From the NCBI GenBank assembly GCA_018882645.1, contig VERM01000134.1:1-5317 (forward strand): a stretch of 5,317 nt of DNA, read 5' to 3'. Positions 1-4,757 of this stretch are shown here, piece by piece. Position numbers and translations under genes: made by a program. The notes beneath the pieces are model-generated. The model saw only the letters and a program-made list of their open reading frames with translations, ran no database searches and had not been told where the DNA came from. The stretch comes from Ferruginibacter sp. (GTDB lineage Bacteria > Bacteroidota > Bacteroidia > Chitinophagales > Chitinophagaceae). Every line of letters starts with the position of its first letter. Position 1 is the first letter of the stretch.

Positions 1-153
1 ACAACCTATACCCCCTACCAACAAAACCGGACGATTCAACGGAAGGCCGCCAAAAGTAATGTCGTCAAAACCCTTTATGCCGGTGGGAGATTTGGGTAAT
101 GATTGTTGATTTGAAATATTATCAACCATGGATTTTTTAAACTCTTTGTTCAT
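1..153 (-). CDS. kaiC: KaiC-family P-loop ATPase, N-terminal fragment
   Basis: The first 51 codons of a gene that runs off the left edge. The start is the ATG at 153; a second in-frame Met is residue 9. After a short polar leader, residues 19-51 read LPKSPTGIKGFDDITFGG and then LPLNRPVLLVGGIGC. This is the conserved opening of the KaiC CI domain, ending inside the Walker A loop (the expected next residues, GKT, lie outside the window). KaiC proteins are RecA-like ATPases with autokinase activity. They drive the circadian clock in cyanobacteria, and their relatives in other bacteria are linked to stress or signalling roles. No kaiB or histidine kinase is visible here; any such partner would lie further left. 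No Shine-Dalgarno sequence precedes the start. The family call is firm for so short a piece, but whether the full protein has one or two KaiC domains cannot be seen. Confidence 0.85.
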   Translation of the reverse strand, partial: MNKEFKKSMVDNISNQQSLPKSPTGIKGFDDITFGGLPLNRPVLLVGGIGC

Positions 154-198
154 AATGCGGTGAGATGCGCCAATTGAAAACAATCGGCATCATGCATA

Positions 199-206
199 CA
201 AAACTA
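199..206 (-). promoter_or_regulatory. Possible -7 promoter box upstream of kaiC
   Basis: On the minus strand this reads TAGTTTTG, an exact match to the Bacteroidota -7 consensus TAnnTTTG. It sits about 45 nt before the kaiC start codon, a sensible distance for a leader. No TTG-type -33 box is found at the expected spacing upstream, where the sequence is T-rich only. One 8-base match in AT-rich DNA can arise by chance, so this is a weak call. Confidence 0.25.
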
Positions 207-260
207 CATGTCCCGTTATTTGTAAAAATGATAAGATGCAATGGCTGGAATGATTTATTA

Positions 261-280
261 CCCACCATTTAAATGGTGGG
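261..280. repeat. REP-like perfect palindrome
   Basis: CCCACCATTTAAATGGTGGG is a perfect 20-bp palindrome with G+C-rich outer arms and an A+T centre. It belongs to the same family as 425-450 and 1040-1059. Short G+C-rich palindromes in intergenic gaps are typical of REP elements mobilised by Y1 transposases (RAYTs). No such transposase gene is present in the window, so that link is inferred. Confidence 0.85.
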
Positions 281-317
281 CTATGATAAAATGGTGGGCT
301 ATGATAAAATGGTGGGC
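273..317. repeat. 18-bp tandem iterons of the palindrome right arm
   Basis: The unit ATGGTGGGCTATGATAAA occurs at 273-290 and 291-308, followed by a half unit, ATGGTGGGC, at 309-317. Each unit is one copy of the right arm of the palindrome plus a 9-nt spacer. The equivalent stretch in module B has one full unit (440-457) and a half unit (458-466), so the two modules differ by exactly one repeat. Confidence 0.9.
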
Positions 318-424
318 GAGAAAAACGTTTGGATGGTTGAGGGGTTTAGATGTTTAGTGGAACTTATGTGATTAATCTAAATTTCTAAACTTTTAAAAGA
401 TGATTCCATTAAAAAAAAGGCGGC

Positions 425-450
425 TAGCCCACCATTTAAATGGTGGGCTA
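425..450. repeat. 26-bp perfect REP-like palindrome
   Basis: A perfect self-complementary 26-bp sequence. Its left arm is TAGCCCACCATTT and its right arm AAATGGTGGGCTA. It is the longest and best preserved member of the family in the window; the copy at 261 has lost the outer TAGC of the left arm. In RNA or single-stranded DNA it would form a strong hairpin. No T-run follows on either strand, so it is not a canonical intrinsic terminator. Confidence 0.9.
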
Positions 451-491
451 TGATAAAATGGTGGGCGAGAAAAACGTTTGGATGGTTGAGG

Positions 492-539
492 GGTTTAGAT
501 GTTTAGGATGCTTATGCGTTTAATCTAAACAACTAAACC
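492..539. repeat. TTTAG inverted repeat (imperfect hairpin)
   Basis: GGTTTAGATGTTTAG (492-506) pairs with CTAAACAACTAAACC (525-539) at 14 of 15 positions around an 18-nt loop. The counterpart in module A (343-357 with 377-391) pairs at 12 of 15. On the minus strand it lies just after the lipoprotein stop codon, so it could act as a 3' end structure, but the stem is mostly A:T and no clear U-tract follows. Confidence 0.6.
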
Positions 540-578
540 TTTAAACAGAGGTTACTGTGGAAGGCGGCGAAAAGAAAA

Positions 579-977
579 TTACTGAACAGAGAGAATATTC
601 ACCCATCCTTCGTTTTCGTGAGCCATCATACATACAATCAAATCATTGAAAGCAGGATTATCGCATGATTCCATTCGATATAATTCTACTGTAATAATCT
701 TATCATCTTCAATATCCTTGAGTATTTCAAAATTACAAACTTGGTAATCCTTTTCATGATATCTGATGTAAGTGCCGGTGCAATCTCTTATCACTTTCAC
801 TTCAACAGTAGTAGTAGCATTAGTGCTGGGATCAGGCAGAGGAAGCTCACAATCAGGACGTGGCGGCTCGGGTGTTGGATGATTATTTCCGCCAAAGAAA
901 TCAAAAAAATCAGGCTTGGCGCAAGATGCAAGCAGCAGGCTTATGCAGACAAATAATGATAAATATGCCCTTCTCAT
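579..977 (-). CDS. Small cysteine-containing lipoprotein of unknown function
   Basis: The product is 132 residues if it starts at the ATG at 977. That start is chosen because it gives a textbook signal peptide: MRR, a hydrophobic stretch to about residue 16, then the lipobox LASC with Cys19 as the lipidated residue. The mature protein begins AKPDFFDFFGG. A proline-rich linker follows (about residues 33-50, HPTPEPPRPD...), then a compact domain (about 55-132) with cysteines at 66, 81, 105 and 116 plus Cys43 in the linker, ending in EGWVNILSVQ. It is likely anchored in the outer or inner membrane facing the periplasm. No acidic run directly follows Cys19, so there is no clear surface-export signal. 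I do not recognise the domain. The gene stands between repeat clusters on both sides and need not be co-transcribed with phhA. An in-frame GTG/ATG at 1040/1037 would extend it by 21 or 20 residues but would bury the signal peptide. Confidence 0.7.
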   Translation of the reverse strand: MRRAYLSLFVCISLLLASCAKPDFFDFFGGNNHPTPEPPRPDCELPLPDPSTNATTTVEVKVIRDCTGTYIRYHEKDYQVCNFEILKDIEDDKIITVELYRMESCDNPAFNDLIVCMMAHENEGWVNILSVQ

Positions 978-1039
978 AGAATTTATTTTTAATAAAGATA
1001 AGGGAAGAAATGAAAAAAAGAAATGATTTTTTTCCATCA

Positions 1040-1098
1040 CCCACCACTAAAGTGGTGGGCTAAAGTGGTGGGCTTAGTGGTGGGCTTAGTGGTGGGCT
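1040..1098. repeat. REP-like hairpin with four iterated right arms
   Basis: The left arm CCCACCACT (1040-1048) and right arm AGTGGTGGG (1051-1059) form a 9-bp stem with a 2-nt centre. The right arm then recurs with a TTTAG/CTAAAG-like spacer, giving units at 1049-1061, 1062-1074 (13 bp each), 1075-1086 and 1087-1098 (12 bp each). This is the second variant of the family at 261 and 425: the stem has ACT/AGT where the others have ATT/AAT. It fills the gap between phhA and the lipoprotein gene. It could serve as the 3' end structure of phhA, but no U-tract supports intrinsic termination. Confidence 0.85.
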
Positions 1099-1120
1099 AT
1101 TCTGAAGGAGAGGGAGGTAA

Positions 1121-1846
1121 TCAAATTCTCTTCTTCAATCCTTCTTCGATATCAGGAATGGAGGAATACAATTGATCAAATGAATCGATTACAAAATATT
1201 TATCCTGAAGAATATCTTTTCGGTAAGGCGTGTCGAGAATTTTGTCTACATTAAAATCAAATTTCTGAGAATGATTGGCAATGGCATGTTTGGTCTCTCC
1301 AAAAGAAGACATGATTCCCGCGCCATAGATTTTCAATTGCCCGTTCTCTCTGATTAATCCAAACTCAATGGTAAACCAGTAAATACGACTCAATAATTCA
1401 ATGGCATATGGTTTGTCAATATAATTCAATGCAAGTCTTCCGAAAGCAGTAAAGAAGTTGGAGTAATCCGTATTGGTAAGCAACGGCATGTGACCGAATA
1501 CATCATGAAACATATCCGGTTCTTCAAGATAATCAAGTTGCGCCATCGTTCTGAGCCAACAGGTAGATGTAAAGATTTTATTGGCAGCACAGCTGAAAAA
1601 TTTATCATCCGGACAAATATTGGGTATGACTTCAATGCTCCAGCCTGTATTCATTTTAAATACTTTATTCACTTCATTAAAGTCAGGGATTTTTTTTGCA
1701 TTAAAACCAATCATATCAATCGCCTCCAGATACTTCTCGGATGCTGCATCTTGCAATAAATTCATCTGGCGATTGAATAGCGTTTCCCAAACTTGAAAAT
1801 CTTCGGGAGTATAGTTGGAGTAAATCTGTTCGGTAGGTCGAGTCAT
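1121..1846 (-). CDS. phhA: Phenylalanine 4-monooxygenase
   Basis: A 241-residue pterin-dependent aromatic amino acid hydroxylase, converting L-phenylalanine to L-tyrosine with O2 and tetrahydrobiopterin (or a related pterin) in the cytoplasm. The signature EEPDMFHDVFGHMPLL gives iron ligands His114 and His119, and Glu161 in IYWFTIEFGLI is the third; their spacing matches known bacterial enzymes. A further conserved block, IYGAGIMSSFGE, follows at about residues 173-184. There is no N-terminal ACT regulatory domain, as usual in bacteria, and the N-terminus is short compared with proteobacterial PhhA of about 260-300 residues. The ATG at 1846 gives a leader of only a few residues before the conserved core. 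It lies 63 nt after trpA on the same strand, so read-through from the trp operon is possible but not shown. No phhB (pterin carbinolamine dehydratase) is present. The substrate call (Phe rather than Tyr or Trp) rests on family membership. Confidence 0.95.
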   Translation of the reverse strand: MTRPTEQIYSNYTPEDFQVWETLFNRQMNLLQDAASEKYLEAIDMIGFNAKKIPDFNEVNKVFKMNTGWSIEVIPNICPDDKFFSCAANKIFTSTCWLRTMAQLDYLEEPDMFHDVFGHMPLLTNTDYSNFFTAFGRLALNYIDKPYAIELLSRIYWFTIEFGLIRENGQLKIYGAGIMSSFGETKHAIANHSQKFDFNVDKILDTPYRKDILQDKYFVIDSFDQLYSSIPDIEEGLKKRI

Positions 1847-1852
1847 TTTTTG

Positions 1853-1897
1853 TGCGTTTAAAAGTTTAACTGTTTAGGATGTTTAGTTAACGTTTTT
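1853..1897. repeat. TTTAG-type repeats in the trpA-phhA gap
   Basis: The gap carries TGCGTTTAAA (1853-1862), GTTTAGGATG (1872-1881) and GTTTAGTTAA (1881-1890). TTAACT (1866-1871) and AGTTAA (1885-1890) can pair as a weak 6-bp stem. GTTTAGGATG and TGCGTTTAA also occur inside repeat module B (501-510 and 515-523), and GTTTAGTTGTTTGG lies upstream of trpF (4583-4596). This is a dispersed degenerate element rather than a precise duplication. No good promoter or terminator was found here. Confidence 0.5.
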
Positions 1898-1909
1898 TAT
1901 TTTCAACTC

Positions 1910-2686
1910 CTATTTATCATTCAAAATTTCATTTAAAAATGCCTTTGTTGTTGCAGAAATATCTGTTGCATTTTTTAATGCATTGATATATGCAGAACCG
2001 ATAATCCCTCCGTCGGCATGATTACAAACTGCATCAAAAGATGCTTTATCCTTTATGCCAAAACCGACCAATATGGGATTGGTTAAATGATAACTTTTTA
2101 ATCGCTGCAAATATTTTGCCACATTATCAATATCGGTTTTTCCTCCCGTTGTAGAAGAAGAACTCACTGCATAAATAAACCCGCTGCTGAGTTTGTCGAG
2201 CATCCTGATACGTTCTTCAGATGTTTCCGGCGTCACTAAAAAAATAAAATCAAGTCCGTATTTTTTTATAATATCGCCATAAACCTCTCTGAATTCATGC
2301 GGAGGTAAATCTGGCAAGATCAATCCGCTTACTCCCACACTCGCCGCATCCGCACAAAATTTTTCAAAACCATATTGCAACACAGGATTCATGTATCCCA
2401 TTAATATAATGGGCAAATGAAAAAATTCCCTGTATCCTTTCAGCTGTTCAAATAATTTTTTAATGGTCATTCCGTTGGATAAGGCAACTGCTCCACTCTG
2501 CTGTATCGTCTCTCCGTCGGCCAGCGGATCGCTGTAGGGCATGCCTATTTCTATCAAATCTGCTCCATTTTCCTGTAAGGACCGTATAATCTCTGTGGTG
2601 CTTTCCAAATGCGGATAACCCGCAGTGAAATACACATTCAATATGCGGTTGTTCTTTTTTTCAAATGTTTTTTTAATTCGCGACAT
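1910..2686 (-). CDS. trpA: Tryptophan synthase alpha chain
   Basis: The 258-residue protein is close to the usual family length and is a TIM barrel. It cleaves indole-3-glycerol phosphate to indole and glyceraldehyde 3-phosphate, and passes indole through a tunnel to TrpB in the alpha2-beta2 complex. The catalytic pair is visible: Glu46 in DLIEIGMPYSDPLADG and Asp57 in the same block, matching Glu49 and Asp60 of the enteric enzyme. Also seen are the NVYFTAGYP opening strand, MGYMNPVLQYG, the ILPDLPP strand, and the phosphate-binding C-terminal segments (LVGFGI and GGIIGSAYI). The loop after FIYAVSS reads SSTTGGKT instead of the enteric RAGVTG-type sequence; I believe this is a variant common in Bacteroidota. 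It starts 30 nt after trpB, consistent with one transcript. It is the last trp gene of the operon in the window. Confidence 0.97.
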   Translation of the reverse strand: MSRIKKTFEKKNNRILNVYFTAGYPHLESTTEIIRSLQENGADLIEIGMPYSDPLADGETIQQSGAVALSNGMTIKKLFEQLKGYREFFHLPIILMGYMNPVLQYGFEKFCADAASVGVSGLILPDLPPHEFREVYGDIIKKYGLDFIFLVTPETSEERIRMLDKLSSGFIYAVSSSSTTGGKTDIDNVAKYLQRLKSYHLTNPILVGFGIKDKASFDAVCNHADGGIIGSAYINALKNATDISATTKAFLNEILNDK

Positions 2687-2716
2687 ACACTATTGTTGAG
2701 ACTTTAAACACATTGA

Positions 2717-3907
2717 TTATAAATGAGCGATGTAAGTCGACAGATCTTTATCGCCCCTTCCACTCAGACAAACGACCAGCACATCATCCGGTTTAAAATT
2801 TATTTGCTTCAATGCAGAAAAGGCATGTGCCGTTTCCAATGCTGGAATGATGCCCTCAAGTCGACTTACTTCCAGGGCGCTTGCCAGTGCTTCTTCATCC
2901 GTTGCGCTTAAAAAAATTCCTCTTCCACTTTTAAATAAATTGGCATGCAAGGGGCCTATGCCGGGATAGTCGAGTCCCGCTGAAATACTGTATGGCTCTA
3001 CCACTTGTCCGTCTGCTGTTTGCATCAACAAACTTTTACTTCCATGTAAAATTCCCGATGTACCGAGTTGTGTTGTAGCTGCACTGAATCCGCTGTTCAC
3101 TCCTTTGCCCGCAGCTTCCACAGCTACCAACTGTACATCCAACTCATCCAGAAAATGATAGAATGCTCCGGCTGCATTGCTGCCACCGCCCACGCAGGCC
3201 ACCACATGCGTTGGCAAAGCGCTTCCGGTTTTTTCCTGCAATTGTTTTTTTATTTCTTCACTGATCACACTTTGAAAACGCGCCACCATATCGGGATAAG
3301 GATGAGGTCCTACAACACTGCCGATGATATAATGTGTATTTTCCGGATGATTGATCCAGTCTCTTATTGCTTCGTTGGTAGCGTCTTTCAAAGTTTTACT
3401 ACCGCTTGTTGCGGCAACCACTTTGGCTCCCAGCATTTTCATGCGTGCCACATTGGGTGCTTGTCTTTCAATGTCTTTTTCTCCCATGTATACGATACAT
3501 TCTATTCCTTTCAAAGCGCAGACAGTTGCCGTAGCCACTCCATGCTGACCCGCGCCTGTTTCCGCAATGATTCTTGTCTTACCCAGTTTTTGCGCAAGCA
3601 AAATCTGTCCGATTGTATTGTTGATTTTGTGCGCTCCGGTATGACAGAGATCTTCGCGTTTCAAATAAATATTTGTGTTGTGCAACTCACTCAATCGCTC
3701 CGCATAGAACAAAGGCGTGGGCCTTCCTACATAATCCTTCAGCAGCAGTATAAAATCCTGCTGAAATGATGGCTCGGAAATGATGTCAAGGTATCGCGTT
3801 CTTAATTCCTCAACATTGCTATACAACATCTCCGGTATGTATGCTCCGCCGAAAAGGCCATAATATCCTTTGCTGTCGGGATGCTGGTAAGTTATTGATG
3901 TTGACAT
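2717..3907 (-). CDS. trpB: Tryptophan synthase beta chain
   Basis: A 396-residue PLP enzyme that condenses indole (delivered by TrpA) with L-serine to give L-tryptophan. The PLP lysine is Lys94 in [13 protein letters not shown]. The catalytic glutamate is Glu116 in [10 protein letters not shown], the phosphate-binding loop is GGGSN at 240-244, and SGRGDKD at 382-388 is the C-terminal signature. [12 protein letters not shown] (about 61-72) and [10 protein letters not shown] (82-91) are also typical. Length and motifs fit the standard TrpB1 type that works with TrpA, not the longer stand-alone TrpB2. It starts 43 nt after trpF with an A/T-rich leader and no Shine-Dalgarno sequence. All key residues are present and the reading frame is intact. 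Confidence 0.98.
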   Translation of the reverse strand: MSTSITYQHPDSKGYYGLFGGAYIPEMLYSNVEELRTRYLDIISEPSFQQDFILLLKDYVGRPTPLFYAERLSELHNTNIYLKREDLCHTGAHKINNTIGQILLAQKLGKTRIIAETGAGQHGVATATVCALKGIECIVYMGEKDIERQAPNVARMKMLGAKVVAATSGSKTLKDATNEAIRDWINHPENTHYIIGSVVGPHPYPDMVARFQSVISEEIKKQLQEKTGSALPTHVVACVGGGSNAAGAFYHFLDELDVQLVAVEAAGKGVNSGFSAATTQLGTSGILHGSKSLLMQTADGQVVEPYSISAGLDYPGIGPLHANLFKSGRGIFLSATDEEALASALEVSRLEGIIPALETAHAFSALKQINFKPDDVLVVCLSGRGDKDLSTYIAHL

Positions 3908-3950
3908 GATGAATCAGTTTATTAAAAAATCACTCGTTATAATTTTTTAT

Positions 3951-4574
3951 TTACCTCAGTGCCAGACTGAGTTCAAGCACTTTAGCCATATCCTTTATTC
4001 CCGGAGCTGTTTCCAATTTGCTGTTGGCATCAACACCGAAAAAATCGGGATGTTTGAATGATTTGATTTTAGCAATATCCTCTGTGCCTATTCCGCCGCT
4101 TAGAAAAAAAGGTTTTTCGATTTTTGCTTTGGAAAGGATGCTCCAGTCGAACTGAACGCCGTTACCTCCAGCATTTTTTCCCGAAGTATCGAAAAGATAA
4201 TAGTCGCATACTGCGTCATAGGGAGTGACCAGTTCATCGATATTTTTTTCGCTACCTGTCAGGCTGAATGCTTTGATGACTTCCACTTCGGAGGAGAGGT
4301 CTTCACACATTTCGGGTGATTCCGTTCCATGCAATTGCACAACATCTAGGCCGAAATCATCTATTGCATCGAGCACGTCAATCATTTCAGGATTGACAAA
4401 GACCCCTACTTTTTTAAACTCAAAATCAGCCTTCTGAACATCGCTTTTTTTCAGCTTTTCTCCTACATATCTAGGCGACGAAGGTTCAAAGATCAAGCCT
4501 ACAAAACTCACATTCAATGCGTCGAGTTGCTGTAGCTGTTTAATATCAGTGATGCCGCAGATTTTTATATTCAT
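3951..4574 (-). CDS. trpF: Phosphoribosylanthranilate isomerase
   Basis: The 207-residue TIM-barrel enzyme carries out the Amadori rearrangement of N-(5'-phosphoribosyl)anthranilate to CdRP, the substrate of TrpC. The N-terminus MNIKICGIT gives the catalytic cysteine, Cys6, and Asp129 in YYLFDTSGKNAGG is the expected general acid. Other family blocks are FVGLIFEPSSPRYV (24-37), VQLHG (79-83), FFLSGGIG near 155-162, and the C-terminal FFGVDANSKLETAPGIKD, where the usual form is VDxxSGxExxPGxKD. The gene is separate from trpC, unlike the fused enteric trpCF. It is preceded by an unusually long 171-nt gap but sits only 43 nt before trpB. The start at 4574 puts Met directly before the first beta strand, as is normal. 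Confidence 0.97.
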   Translation of the reverse strand: MNIKICGITDIKQLQQLDALNVSFVGLIFEPSSPRYVGEKLKKSDVQKADFEFKKVGVFVNPEMIDVLDAIDDFGLDVVQLHGTESPEMCEDLSSEVEVIKAFSLTGSEKNIDELVTPYDAVCDYYLFDTSGKNAGGNGVQFDWSILSKAKIEKPFFLSGGIGTEDIAKIKSFKHPDFFGVDANSKLETAPGIKDMAKVLELSLALR

Positions 4575-4745
4575 ATGTAAACGTTTAGTTGTTTGGGGTT
4601 TGGGGTTGCGCTTCGCGCGTATATTGTTTTTGGTTTATAGTTGTTGTTCAAATGTTCACTTCCGTCACACAAAAGATTGGTTCAATTTTGGTTCGTGAAG
4701 ACAAGAATCAGGGCATATTTCACTTCATTATTTTACATTTTACAT
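4575..4745. other. Non-coding gap between trpC and trpF
   Basis: This 171-nt gap breaks an otherwise compact operon. From left to right it holds GTTTAGTTGTTTGG (4583-4596), a G-rich stretch with GTTTGGGGTTTGGGG (4591-4605), a small inverted repeat GCGC-TTC-GCGC (4608-4618), two copies of TTGGTTC 11 nt apart (4677-4683 and 4688-4694), and ATTTTAC heptamers at the trpC end. I found no convincing TAnnTTTG promoter and no credible short gene on either strand. It may contain an internal processing site or promoter, or simply be repeat-expanded spacer. Confidence 0.55.
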
Positions 4746-4757
4746 TTAATATTTTAC
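4730..4757. repeat. ATTTTAC heptamer tandem repeat overlapping the trpC 3' end
   Basis: Four consecutive 7-bp units: ATTTTAC (4730-4736), ATTTTAC (4737-4743), ATTTAAT (4744-4750, degenerate) and ATTTTAC (4751-4757), with ATT following. The repeat runs through the trpC stop codon (TAA at 4748-4746). The last coded residues, VKY, are encoded by repeat units. Confidence 0.8.

Larger units (their letters stand above)
261..424. repeat. Repeat module A, first of two head-to-tail copies
   Basis: A 164-bp unit abutting module B (425-568). In order it holds a 20-bp palindrome (261-280), iterated right arms (273-317), a 40-bp stretch identical to module B (318-357 versus 467-506), a TTTAG-type imperfect inverted repeat (343-357 with 377-391), and a more diverged tail ending in AAGGCGGC (417-424). 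Positions 261-357 match 428-506 exactly once one extra 18-bp unit in A is removed. No open reading frame of note lies in it. The whole stretch between the lipoprotein gene and kaiC (154-578) contains no gene that I can support. Confidence 0.85.
425..568. repeat. Repeat module B, second head-to-tail copy
   Basis: A 144-bp unit directly following module A with the same layout: palindrome (425-450), one and a half 18-bp iterons (440-466), the shared 40-bp block (467-506), a TTTAG inverted repeat (492-539) and a tail ending in AAGGCGGC (561-568). The tails of A and B have drifted apart (roughly 358-416 against 507-560) while the front 79 bp are identical. This suggests either recent homogenisation of the front part or selection on it. 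It ends 10 nt before the lipoprotein stop codon, so on the minus strand it forms the 3' flank of that gene. Confidence 0.85.

Noticed and set aside
261..568. CRISPR array
   Set aside because: There are repeats, but no series of equal repeats with unique spacers of uniform length; the 18-bp units are directly tandem and no cas genes are seen.
978..1040. Longer start (GTG at 1040 or ATG at 1037) for the lipoprotein gene
   Set aside because: It would place 20-21 extra hydrophobic residues before a complete signal peptide and start inside the REP-like repeat. The ATG at 977 gives a normal lipoprotein leader.
1040..1098. Intrinsic terminator for phhA
   Set aside because: The hairpin is strong, but on the minus strand it is followed by TGATGGAAAAAAATC and not by a U-tract; also the iterated arms fit a repeat family better.
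3068..3769. Long open frame of 233 codons on the plus strand
   Set aside because: It lies wholly antisense to trpB, whose motifs are all intact. The plus-strand product is rich in Cys, His and Phe with no recognisable domain, as expected for a shadow frame.
4608..4618. GCGC-TTC-GCGC hairpin as a transcription terminator of trpC
   Set aside because: The stem is only 4 bp and the minus strand continues into AACCCCAAACCCC with no U-tract.
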